A stretch of DNA of 64,000 bases from Bog-756 sp963725275. GTDB taxonomy: Bacteria > Actinomycetota > Acidimicrobiia > Acidimicrobiales > RAAP-2. The translations under genes were made by a program, and so were the position numbers. Every line of letters begins with the position of its first letter. Position 1 is the first letter of the stretch. Location of the stretch: assembly GCA_963725275.1 (NCBI GenBank), contig CAVRXS010000005.1, positions 310,001-374,000 of the forward strand, written 5' to 3'. Below, piece by piece: positions 52,613 through 60,337 of this stretch. Below the pieces are notes generated by a model. That model was given only the letters and a program-made list of their open reading frames with translations, was not told the origin of the DNA and ran no database searches.

Positions 52613-53284
52613 TCAGATGCGGTGGACCTGTCGCAGACCGGCCCAGGCGAAGTCGGCCAGACGGGTTGCCAGGGCGGCCGCCTCCTCGGACCCGGCGGCA
52701 GAGGCCACGCCGGACTGCCCGGCGGGGTCCTCCACCTGCTCCCTGCGGGCGTCGAGCCAGTGCCGACTCGCACCCTCGGCCATGCCCACCACGGCATGGG
52801 CCAGCAGGAGGCGGTGATCCGGGTCGAGCCCGGCGTCGATGAGGGGGTCGATGGCCTCCGCGATGGTCGCCTCGACCCGGCGAAGGGCAGCTCCGAGCTC
52901 GGGGTCGTCGGGGGCGTCGCGTCCGTAGAGGAGCCGGAACGCCGGTTCGTTGTGGACCATCAGCTCGAAGTAGGCGGCGAAGCCGACCTCGACCTGCTGG
53001 CGCGGTCCCTCCGCTGCAGCGGTCGCGGTCACGATGCGGTCGACCAGTTCGCGCGAGAAGACGTCCATGAGCTCGAGGTAGAGGGCACGCTTGGATTCGA
53101 AGTGCTGGTAGACGAGCGGTTTGGTGACCCCCGCCACCTCGGCGATGTCGTCCATGGTGGTCGCCGCGTAGCCGTGTTCGGCGAAGAGGGTGAGCGCCAC
53201 CTCGAACAGCTGGCGACGCCGCGCATCCGCGGTCAGGCGACGTCCCCCCGTGGTTCGTGCCGTGGTCACGGGCATGGAGGCCAT
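52613..53284 (-). CDS. TetR family regulator
   Basis: 223 residues. HTH at about 17-70: LFEVALTLFAEHGYAATTMD, DIAEVAGVTKPLVYQHFESK. The ligand domain contains GFAAYFELMVHNEPAFRLLYG and a helical C-terminus. Convergent with the anti-sigma gene; its divergent partner is absent because the glycosyltransferase is on the same strand. Possible regulator of fatty-acid degradation genes nearby; not shown. Confidence 0.85.
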   Translation of the reverse strand: MASMPVTTARTTGGRRLTADARRRQLFEVALTLFAEHGYAATTMDDIAEVAGVTKPLVYQHFESKRALYLELMDVFSRELVDRIVTATAAAEGPRQQVEVGFAAYFELMVHNEPAFRLLYGRDAPDDPELGAALRRVEATIAEAIDPLIDAGLDPDHRLLLAHAVVGMAEGASRHWLDARREQVEDPAGQSGVASAAGSEEAAALATRLADFAWAGLRQVHRI

Positions 53285-53327
53285 GGTAGCCCCCGGTCAT
53301 GACCGGCCCTCCGGCCAGGACCCGCCC

Positions 53328-54341
53328 TCAGTGGTCGGGAAGGACCGACGCGATCCGGTCGGGCAGGTCGGCGATGGAGAAGTGGGTCGCCGCCACGGTC
53401 AGGTTGTCCTCGAGGAGCCGACGGTCGGGTGCCCCGAGCCAGCCCGCGAGGTCGGAGACCCGGTCCAGGGGGAACCAGCGGAATCCGAAGGCGGCGAGCT
53501 CGTCCGCGACAGGGTAGGGGCCGATGGCCAGGGGGCGCCGGTGGACGACCGATTCGATGCTCGGATTGCCGAACCCCTCCCAGGTCGACGGCAGCGTGAC
53601 CACGTCGCAGGCCTGATAGGCGTCGTCGATGGTCGTCGCGCCCGCGATCTCGGGGGCGCCCCGCAGCACCGGACACGACGCGCCCTCGACGAGCCGTTCG
53701 AGCTCGGGACCGTACTCGTCCTCGGCCGGCCCGAGCAACCAGTAGGTGGCACCGAGCGCGGCGGCCACCCCGATCCCACCGGCCACGTTCTTGCGCGGCA
53801 GGGCGCGCGTGGGCTGCAGGACGAGGAGGCGGTCGGGATCGAGGCCGAGCGCCCGCCGCAGCTCGGCGCCGCGGTCGCTGCGTGCGGGCAGCGGACCGTC
53901 GGGATCGCGGTCGGGTGCGGGCACCGCGAACGAGTTGTACACCGTGGTCGCCCGGATACCGCGGTCGGCCAGGTCCAGCCGGCTCAGCCGGTTGATCGTG
54001 ACGTGGCGCCACCGCGGATCGTCCGGCGGCGGCGGGTGGGTACGGAACTGCGGCCGCTGCCAGGGGAGGTCGTGATGGTGGAGCAGCGCGGGCCTGCCGG
54101 CGAGGACGTCGGCCACGACGGTCCACGCCCCCGGGTTGAGGGGCAGTGAGCAGAGGTTCTCGACCACCACCAGGTCTGCCGCGGCCAGGGCGTCTTCGAC
54201 CTCGGCCGGCGTCGGCGGAACGGGTGCCCCGATGGCGAGGCCGGGGAGCAGCGCGTCGACCGGGCCTGCCCCCGCCACGGTACGGGTGGTGAAGCCGAGG
54301 GCGCCGAGGGCCCGCTGCCACTTGGCCGCCTCGATGGCCAC
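53328..54341 (-). CDS. glycosyltransferase (GT4-like), N-terminus uncertain
   Basis: 337 residues from GTG 54341, but the same frame continues upstream with PIPVAALLSFRLGGPDGVAI, which looks like the first beta strand and sugar-nucleotide loop of GT4 enzymes, and has no start codon. A GTG at about 54400 would reach it if one C were added to a CCCC run, so a one-base deletion in the sequence is likely. Downstream: VVVENLCSLPLNPGAWTVVA, RWRHVTINRLSRLDLADRGI, LVLQPTRALPRKNVAGGIGV, and STWEGFGNPSIESVVHRRPL, where E-x7-E-type donor binding resides. Donor and acceptor unknown. Confidence 0.75.
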   Translation of the reverse strand: MAIEAAKWQRALGALGFTTRTVAGAGPVDALLPGLAIGAPVPPTPAEVEDALAAADLVVVENLCSLPLNPGAWTVVADVLAGRPALLHHHDLPWQRPQFRTHPPPPDDPRWRHVTINRLSRLDLADRGIRATTVYNSFAVPAPDRDPDGPLPARSDRGAELRRALGLDPDRLLVLQPTRALPRKNVAGGIGVAAALGATYWLLGPAEDEYGPELERLVEGASCPVLRGAPEIAGATTIDDAYQACDVVTLPSTWEGFGNPSIESVVHRRPLAIGPYPVADELAAFGFRWFPLDRVSDLAGWLGAPDRRLLEDNLTVAATHFSIADLPDRIASVLPDH

Positions 54342-54454
54342 ACCGTCGGGCCCGCCGAGACGGAAGGAGAGGAGGGCGGCGACCGGGATGGGGTCACCGT
54401 AGCGGTGGTCCCGCCGATGCGACCCGGCCGGTACCCGCCGAGTACCGTCGGGAC

Positions 54455-55324
54455 GTGCCCGACCGCGCTTCCGGTGACGCCGCTCCCGACGCTGTCGCCG
54501 GGGGCGACCTGCTGGCTGCGCGCGACGGCCCGGTGCTCACCCTGACCATCAACCGCCCGGAGCGGCGCAACGCGATGACCTGGGAGGTCATCGCCGGCCT
54601 CCGCGACCACCTGTCCAGCGCCAAGACCGACCCTGCGGTGCGGGTCGTCGTCCTGACCGGAAGCGGCGACAAGGCGTTCTGCGCCGGGGCCGACCTCTCC
54701 GGCATGGTTCCCGGGGACCCGGACGGGGCTCCGGATGCGTTCGCGGCCCACCACCAGGCCCGGGGGTGGATGGCCGAGCTCTTCGAGGAGATGTGGCACC
54801 TCGGCAAGCCCACCGTCGCCCGGGTGCAGGGGTGGGCCATGGCCGGCGGGTTCGGGCTCGCACTGGCCTGTGACCTGCTCGTCGCCTCTGAGCGGGCCCG
54901 GTTCGGCACGCCCGAGCTCGACGTGGGGCTCTGGCCGTACATGGTCACCGTCCCCATGCTCCGCTCGATGCCCCCGAAACGGGCGCTCGAGCTCATGCTG
55001 ACCTGCCGGGTGCTCAGCGCAGAAGAGGCAGACCGCATCGGGTTCCTCACCCGTCTGGTCCCCCACGACGGGCTCGACGACGCGGTGGCCGAGCTCGCCG
55101 CTGTGCTGGCTTCGAAACCTCCGGGGGTGACCGGGCTGGGCCGCGAATCGTTCTACGCTGTCCTGGACTCGGCGGCCACCGAGGCCCTGCCCTACCTCCA
55201 CGCGATGCTCACCGTCACCAGCCAGACGGCCGAGGCCGCAGAGGGGATCGCGGCGTTCGCCGAGAAGCGTCCGCCGGCGTGGCAGGTGGGTGGTCCGGGC
55301 ACTCCGGGTGCCCCGGTCATGTGA
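54455..55324 (+). CDS. enoyl-CoA hydratase/isomerase family protein
   Basis: 289 residues from GTG 54455. Crotonase fold: LTLTINRPERRNAMTWEVIA, VVVLTGSGDKAFCAGADLSG (oxyanion loop), VQGWAMAGGFGLALACDLLV and FGTPELDVGLWPYMVTVPML. The Glu of TPELDVG is at the place of a catalytic Glu; a second is less certain. Hydrates 2-enoyl-CoA or isomerises it. Starts a same-strand run with gmd, ccdA and ccm genes, though with no functional link visible. Confidence 0.88.
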   Translation: MPDRASGDAAPDAVAGGDLLAARDGPVLTLTINRPERRNAMTWEVIAGLRDHLSSAKTDPAVRVVVLTGSGDKAFCAGADLSGMVPGDPDGAPDAFAAHHQARGWMAELFEEMWHLGKPTVARVQGWAMAGGFGLALACDLLVASERARFGTPELDVGLWPYMVTVPMLRSMPPKRALELMLTCRVLSAEEADRIGFLTRLVPHDGLDDAVAELAAVLASKPPGVTGLGRESFYAVLDSAATEALPYLHAMLTVTSQTAEAAEGIAAFAEKRPPAWQVGGPGTPGAPVM

Positions 55325-55364
55325 GTGCTGACAGACGCCCAACCGATCCCGAGGAGCCCAGCGC

Positions 55365-56336
55365 ATGCCCAAACGAGCACTGATCACCGGCGTCACCGGT
55401 CAGGACGGCTCCTACCTGGCCGAGTTCCTGCTCGGTGAGGGATACGAGGTGTGCGGCATGGTCCGCCGCTCGAGCACGCTCAACTTCGAACGGATCGCCC
55501 GCATCCAGGACCGGATCACACTGGTCGCCGGCGACCTGCTCGACGAGGTCTCGATGATCAACATCCTCAGGGAGCACCGGCCCACCGAGGTCTACAACCT
55601 CGCCGCGCAGTCCTTCGTCCAGACATCGTGGAGCCAGCCGGTCCTGACCGGCGAGACGACCGCACTCGGGGTCACCCGGGTGCTCGACGCCATCCGGACG
55701 GTCGATCCCGAGATCCGCTTCTACCAGGCGAGCTCCTCGGAGATGTTCGGGAAGGTGCTCGAGGTTCCCCAGGTCGAGACCACGCCCTTCTACCCGCGCA
55801 GTCCCTACGGGGTCGCCAAGGTCTACGGCCACTGGATCACGGTCAACTACCGCGAGAGCTACGACCTCCACGCCTCGTCGGGCATCCTCTTCAACCACGA
55901 GTCTCCGCGCCGCGGGCTCGAGTTCGTGACCCGCAAGGTGACCCACGGGGTGGCACGGATCAAGGCCGGCATCGACAAGACCCTCGCGCTCGGCAACATG
56001 GACGCCCAGCGCGATTGGGGCTACGCGGCCGACTACGTGCGGGCCATGTGGCTGATGCTCCAGCAGGACCGTCCCGACGACTACGTGGTCGCGACCGGCG
56101 AGACCCACTCGGTGCGCGAGCTGGTCGAGCTCGCGTTTGCCGCCGCGGACCTGGCCGTCGAGGACCGTGTGGTCATCGACGAGCGCTTTCTCCGGCCCGC
56201 CGAGGTCGACCTCCTGGTCGGCGACCCGACCAAGGCCGAGAAGACACTCGGGTGGCACCGCGACGTCGAGTTCCCGGCCCTCGTCCAGATGATGGTCGAG
56301 GCCGACCTGGCGCAGGTGTTGCGCGAGTTGGTGTAG
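55365..56336 (+). CDS. gmd: GDP-mannose 4,6-dehydratase
   Basis: 323 residues from ATG 55365 behind GAGGAG. Extended SDR: GVTGQDGSYLAEFLLGEGYE (nucleotide loop), GMVRRSSTLNFERI, YNLAAQSFVQTSWSQP, SSSEMFGKVLEVPQ (catalytic Ser/Thr region), YPRSPYGVAKVYGHWITVNY (YxxxK), FNHESPRRGLEFVTRKVTHG. These are Gmd diagnostics. Makes GDP-4-keto-6-deoxymannose for GDP-fucose, rhamnose or perosamine. No downstream synthase is adjacent; the glycosyltransferase at 53328 could use its products. Confidence 0.93.
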   Translation: MPKRALITGVTGQDGSYLAEFLLGEGYEVCGMVRRSSTLNFERIARIQDRITLVAGDLLDEVSMINILREHRPTEVYNLAAQSFVQTSWSQPVLTGETTALGVTRVLDAIRTVDPEIRFYQASSSEMFGKVLEVPQVETTPFYPRSPYGVAKVYGHWITVNYRESYDLHASSGILFNHESPRRGLEFVTRKVTHGVARIKAGIDKTLALGNMDAQRDWGYAADYVRAMWLMLQQDRPDDYVVATGETHSVRELVELAFAAADLAVEDRVVIDERFLRPAEVDLLVGDPTKAEKTLGWHRDVEFPALVQMMVEADLAQVLRELV

Positions 56337-56345
56337 CGGTTGGTC

Positions 56346-57230
56346 ATGGCCGGCCTGGCGGCGATCCACGCCGACCCCCTCGGCCTCCTCGTGGCGTTCG
56401 GTGCGGGCATGCTCTCGTTCGTCTCTCCCTGCGTGCTCCCGCTGGTGCCGGCCTATCTCTCGATGGTCTCGGGCCTGTCGGCCGCCGAGCTGCAGGCGCT
56501 GTCCCCGGCGCCCGCTTCCGCCCCGGCCCTGCAGCCCGTGGGAGTCGGCGGCGCGGCCCGCGGGACCCCGGACGCGCCGGACCCCGAAGCGCCCGCACCC
56601 GAAGCGCTGCGGGCGGAGCGCGCCCGGTTGCTGCGGGGCATCCTCGCCTTCATCGCCGGCTTCACCGTGATCTTCACGATCCTCGGGGCCTCGGCCTCGG
56701 CCATCGGTCGGCTCTTCCTCACCCACCAGCGTCCGCTGGAGGTGGTCTCCGGCGCGCTCATCGTGCTGTTCGGCGCGGTGCTGGTGGCCTTCGCGGCCGG
56801 GGTCGACCTGCCGGGGGCGCTGGTCGGGGAGCGCCGGTTCATCGTGCGACCGTCCGCGCTCGGCGCGTGGGCCCCTCCGGTCATGGGCATGGCGTTCGCC
56901 TTCGCCTGGACGCCGTGCATCGGCCCGGTCCTCGGGAGCGTGCTCGCGCTGGCGGCCGGAACGGGAGGATCGGCCACCGGGGGCATCGCGCTCCTGCTGG
57001 CCTACTCCCTCGGCCTGGGTGTTCCCTTCCTGGTCGCCGGTCTCGCCTTCGGCCGGCTGACCGATGTGTTGGCCAGGGTGCGGGGGAGGCTCCGGCTGGT
57101 GGACCTGGCGGGCGGGTTGGTCCTGATCGCCTTCGGGGTGCTGCTGGTGACCGGCAGGGTCGACGTCCTCTCGGCCCACATCAGCGGTTGGCTCCGTGAC
57201 CTGCACCTCGACCGGCTCTCGACGAGCTGA
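56346..57230 (+). CDS. ccdA: cytochrome c biogenesis protein CcdA
   Basis: 294 residues from ATG 56346 (a TTG two codons earlier is possible). Multi-pass DsbD-type protein: C29 in FVSPCVLPLVPAYLSM and C191 in FAWTPCIGPVLGSVLA are the membrane cysteines that carry electrons from cytoplasmic thioredoxin to periplasmic thiols. Inserted Pro/Ala-rich loop between helix 1 and 2 (AELQALSPAPASAPAL). Immediately upstream of ccm genes, it would supply reductant to CcmG and CcmH. Confidence 0.88.
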   Translation: MAGLAAIHADPLGLLVAFGAGMLSFVSPCVLPLVPAYLSMVSGLSAAELQALSPAPASAPALQPVGVGGAARGTPDAPDPEAPAPEALRAERARLLRGILAFIAGFTVIFTILGASASAIGRLFLTHQRPLEVVSGALIVLFGAVLVAFAAGVDLPGALVGERRFIVRPSALGAWAPPVMGMAFAFAWTPCIGPVLGSVLALAAGTGGSATGGIALLLAYSLGLGVPFLVAGLAFGRLTDVLARVRGRLRLVDLAGGLVLIAFGVLLVTGRVDVLSAHISGWLRDLHLDRLSTS

Positions 57231-57323
57231 TCCACCTCGGGCGCCCGACCCACCGACGCCCGCCGACCACGGCATCCCCCCGTCTGGCTCCCGGACCCGA
57301 GCCCCCGTAGCATTGTGGCGCCC

Positions 57324-58055
57324 ATGGCCCCTGTTGCCCCTCGTACCCCTGCAGTCTCACTCCGCGACGCGGTCGCGCTCTCGGGTCGATTCCCCCTCCT
57401 GGCGGGTGTCGACCTCGAGGTACCGGCGGGGGAGACGCTGCTGGTCGAAGGCGCCAACGGGGCCGGAAAGACCAGCCTGCTGCGGGTCTGCGCGGGCCTT
57501 GTGCCGCTCGCGTCGGGACGGATCGACGTGCTCGGGCTCGACCCGCTCCGCGACCGGACCCGGTTCCGGCGCCGGATCGGCCTGCTCTCGCACGCCTCCC
57601 ACCTCTACGACGACCTCACCGTCCGGGAGAACGTCCGCTTCGCGGTCCGAGCCTCGGGCGGTGACGTGGACCGCATCGAGCCGTCCTGTGCGCGCTGGGG
57701 GCTCACCGGGCGCCTCGCGCGGACCCCTGCGTCCAAGCTCTCGGCCGGGCAGCGCCGCCGGGTGGCCCTGGCCGTCCTCACCGCCCGCTGGCCGGAGCTG
57801 TGGCTGCTCGACGAGCCCCACGCCGGGCTCGACGCCGCGGCGAGGTCACTGGTCGACGCGCTCGTCGACGAGGCGTCCCGGTCGGGGGTCACCGTAATCA
57901 TCGCGAGCCACGAGACGGCGACCGCCGAGGCGCTCGCCACCCGTGCCGTGACCATGAGCGGCGGCCAGGTGACCGGGGAGCGGACGCTCGCACCGCCTGC
58001 CGGCGCCGCCGACCGGTCGACCGGGGCCAGGGGAGCGGTCGCGCATGTGGCGTGA
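57324..58055 (+). CDS. ccmA: heme exporter ATP-binding protein CcmA
   Basis: 243 residues from ATG 57324. Walker A EGANGAGKTS, DLTVRENVRFAVRASGGDVD, signature SAGQRRRVALAVLTARW, Walker B LWLLDEPHAGLDAAARS and H-loop ASHETA. Short ABC ATPase of the CcmA type; works with CcmB-CcmC to release heme-loaded CcmE. Overlaps ccmB by 11 bases. Confidence 0.88.
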   Translation: MAPVAPRTPAVSLRDAVALSGRFPLLAGVDLEVPAGETLLVEGANGAGKTSLLRVCAGLVPLASGRIDVLGLDPLRDRTRFRRRIGLLSHASHLYDDLTVRENVRFAVRASGGDVDRIEPSCARWGLTGRLARTPASKLSAGQRRRVALAVLTARWPELWLLDEPHAGLDAAARSLVDALVDEASRSGVTVIIASHETATAEALATRAVTMSGGQVTGERTLAPPAGAADRSTGARGAVAHVA

Positions 58056-58716
58056 CACGCTGCTGGTCGCCGGCAAGGATCTCCGGATCGAGGCGCGCTC
58101 CCGGGTCGGCCTCTCGCAGGTCGCCCCCTTCGGCGTGGTGGCCCTCGTCCTCTTCGCCTTCGCCCTCGGCCCCGACCGGACCCTCATGGCCGAGGGGGCA
58201 CCGGGTCTCTTCTGGGTGGCGGTGCTCTTCTGCACCGTGCTGGCCATCCAGCGCAGCGTCTCGGTCGAGTCCTCGGACGGGGCCCGGGACGGCCTCCGGC
58301 TCTCGGGGATCGACCCAGCCGGCCTCTTCCTCGGCAAGTCGGCGGCCGTGGCCGCCCAGCTCTTCCTGCTCGAGGTGCTGCTCGGCATCGGAGTGGTCCT
58401 GCTCTACGGGGCGCGGATCGCCGTCCCCTGGCTCGTCGTGAGCTCCTGTGTCCTCGGGACCATCGGGCTCGCGGCGACCGGCACCCTCTACGGCGCCCTC
58501 TCGGCGGGGCTGCGCGTCCGCGAGACCCTGCTTCCCTTCCTCCTGCTTCCCATCACCGCCCCGGTCCTGCTGGCCGGTACCCGCATCTGGCAGGCGGCCA
58601 TGCAGGGCGGTGTGCCCTCGGCCGGCACCCAGTGGCTGCGCCTGCTGGTGGTCTTCGACGCCATCTACCTCGCCTTCGGCGTGGTGGTCTTCGGCCCGAT
58701 CCAGGAGACGGCATGA
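58045..58716 (+). CDS. ccmB: heme exporter permease CcmB
   Basis: 223 residues, about six membrane helices: VGLSQVAPFGVVALVLFAFA, GLFWVAVLFCTVLAIQRSVS, QLFLLEVLLGIGVVLLYG. The QRSVSVESSDGARDGLRLSG loop is a CcmB hallmark. Encoded between CcmA and CcmC with overlapping ends. Confidence 0.9.
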   Translation: MWRDTLLVAGKDLRIEARSRVGLSQVAPFGVVALVLFAFALGPDRTLMAEGAPGLFWVAVLFCTVLAIQRSVSVESSDGARDGLRLSGIDPAGLFLGKSAAVAAQLFLLEVLLGIGVVLLYGARIAVPWLVVSSCVLGTIGLAATGTLYGALSAGLRVRETLLPFLLLPITAPVLLAGTRIWQAAMQGGVPSAGTQWLRLLVVFDAIYLAFGVVVFGPIQETA

Positions 58717-59588
58717 GCCAGGACGTCGCGAGCGGTCTCGGGCTCGCCCCCGACCCGGACGGGCGGGCGGTTGCGGCTCCGGCCCCGGTCCTTGCGAGCC
58801 GGCCCCCGCTCACCTCGGAGCGCGCCCGCCGGGTGGAGCGCCTCATCGGTGCGGTGGCGGTGCTCGGCACGGCGGCGACCGTGTGGCTCGGACTCTGGGT
58901 GACCCCGCCCGACCAGAGCCAGGGCAACCTGGTCCGGCTCGTCTACATCCACCCGGGTGTGGCCTGGGTCGCGCTCTACCTCGCCTTCGGCCTCGCCGCT
59001 CTCGCCAGCGTCCTCTATCTCTGGCCGCGGACCCGCTCGCTCGCCTGGGACCGGCTGGCCGCGGCCGCCGTCGAGGTCGGGGTGGTCTTCAACGTCCTCA
59101 CCCTGATCTCCGGATCGATCTGGGGGAGGCCGACCTGGGGCGTCTGGTGGGCCTGGGATGCACGGCTGACCAGTACCGCGCTGCTCCTCGTCCTCTTCCT
59201 CGGGTACATGGCCATGCGCAGGGTGCCTGCCGAGCCCGACGTGCGCGCCCGGCGGAGCGCCTTCATCGCCCTGTTCGCCGCGGCCGACATCCCCATCGTC
59301 CACTTCTCGGTGCTCTGGTGGCACACGCTCCACCAGGGCGCCACCGTGCTCAACGCCAATCTCTCGCCCACCATCCACGGGTCGATGGCCTGGACCCTGC
59401 TGCTCGGCTTCGTCTCGCTGACCCTCGTCTTCGTCTGGATGCTGCTCGTCCGCTACCGGATCGGAGCCCTCGAGGACTGGTTGGGCGCCCGCGAGCTCGG
59501 CCTCGCGTTGCGCGAGCGCCGGGCCGAGGGCACGGTCGCCGCCGAACCCGGCGACGGGACGCTCGACGACCCGGTGGGTGTCGCCTGA
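58713..59588 (+). CDS. ccmC: heme-handling protein CcmC
   Basis: 291 residues from ATG 58713. Six-helix protein with the tryptophan-rich WWD motif WGRPTWGVWWAWDARLTS at about 137-155, and two external His-type ligands: YIHPGVAWVALYL before it and LHQGATVLNANLSPTIHGSM after. Passes heme to CcmE. Start overlaps the ccmB stop. Confidence 0.9.
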   Translation: MSQDVASGLGLAPDPDGRAVAAPAPVLASRPPLTSERARRVERLIGAVAVLGTAATVWLGLWVTPPDQSQGNLVRLVYIHPGVAWVALYLAFGLAALASVLYLWPRTRSLAWDRLAAAAVEVGVVFNVLTLISGSIWGRPTWGVWWAWDARLTSTALLLVLFLGYMAMRRVPAEPDVRARRSAFIALFAAADIPIVHFSVLWWHTLHQGATVLNANLSPTIHGSMAWTLLLGFVSLTLVFVWMLLVRYRIGALEDWLGARELGLALRERRAEGTVAAEPGDGTLDDPVGVA

Positions 59589-59797
59589 TGGACTACGTCG
59601 TCGCGGGCTACGTGATCGTGCTCACCACGCTCTTCTGCTACGGGGTGCAACTCGTCTGGCGCCGGCGTCGCCTGACCCGGACGGTGGCCCGCGTGCTCGC
59701 TCAGGCCGAGGACCCCTACGACACCGCCGACCACGCCGGCCGGCAACGGCCGCTGATCCCCGGGGAGGGGTTGACGTCGGGCGGGATCGAGCGGTGA
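59588..59797 (+). CDS. ccmD: small membrane protein CcmD
   Basis: 69 residues from ATG 59588 (TGATG with the ccmC stop). One membrane helix YVVAGYVIVLTTLFCYGVQL followed by basic WRRRRLTRTVARVLAQ, the CcmD pattern. Helps release holo-CcmE from the CcmABC complex. Identified mostly from position and topology. Confidence 0.75.
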   Translation: MDYVVAGYVIVLTTLFCYGVQLVWRRRRLTRTVARVLAQAEDPYDTADHAGRQRPLIPGEGLTSGGIER

Positions 59798-60300
59798 CCA
59801 CCACCGCCCCGGAACCGACGACCGACAGCCCCGAGGGCGCCCGGGCGCCCGTGCGCGGACCCGGCGGACCGCCGACGACGCGTTCGAAGGTCCGGCCGCG
59901 CTACGTCGTGGTCGGCCTGGTGCTCGTCGGGGCCTTCTCCTTCCTCATCGCGAAGGGCATCGGCTCCGCCCTCGACTTCTACCTGACCGCCAACCAGGCG
60001 GTGGCCCAGGAGGCCTCCCTCGGGACGAAGACGATCAACCTGGAGGGTGTGGTCGAGCCCGGCTCGATCCACGCGACCCGGGCCGGGGTGGATTTCGTGG
60101 TGACGTCGGGTGCGACCCACCTCCAGGTCGACAACGCTGGCAGCCCGCCGGAGCTCTTCCAGCCCAACATCCCGGTCATCGCCGTCGGCCACTTCGCAGG
60201 CGGGATCTTCGAGTCGAACCAGATCCTGGTCAAGCACACCGCCACCTACATCGCGCAGCACCCGAACCGGGTGACCGCGCCCAACGGGACCAAGCGGTGA
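59794..60300 (+). CDS. ccmE: heme chaperone CcmE
   Basis: 168 residues from GTG 59794. N-terminal membrane anchor (YVVVGLVLVGAFSFLIAKG), OB-like beta domain (INLEGVVEPGSIHATRAGVD, GIFESNQILVKHTATY). The heme-binding HxxxY motif is HTATY, H148 and Y152. The CxxxY variant found in some archaea and bacteria is not used. Next gene is ccmF after 37 bases. Confidence 0.9.
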   Translation: MTTTAPEPTTDSPEGARAPVRGPGGPPTTRSKVRPRYVVVGLVLVGAFSFLIAKGIGSALDFYLTANQAVAQEASLGTKTINLEGVVEPGSIHATRAGVDFVVTSGATHLQVDNAGSPPELFQPNIPVIAVGHFAGGIFESNQILVKHTATYIAQHPNRVTAPNGTKR

Positions 60301-60337
60301 CGGCCGGGCGGGTCCGCCGTCCCGGCACCGGCCTCCG

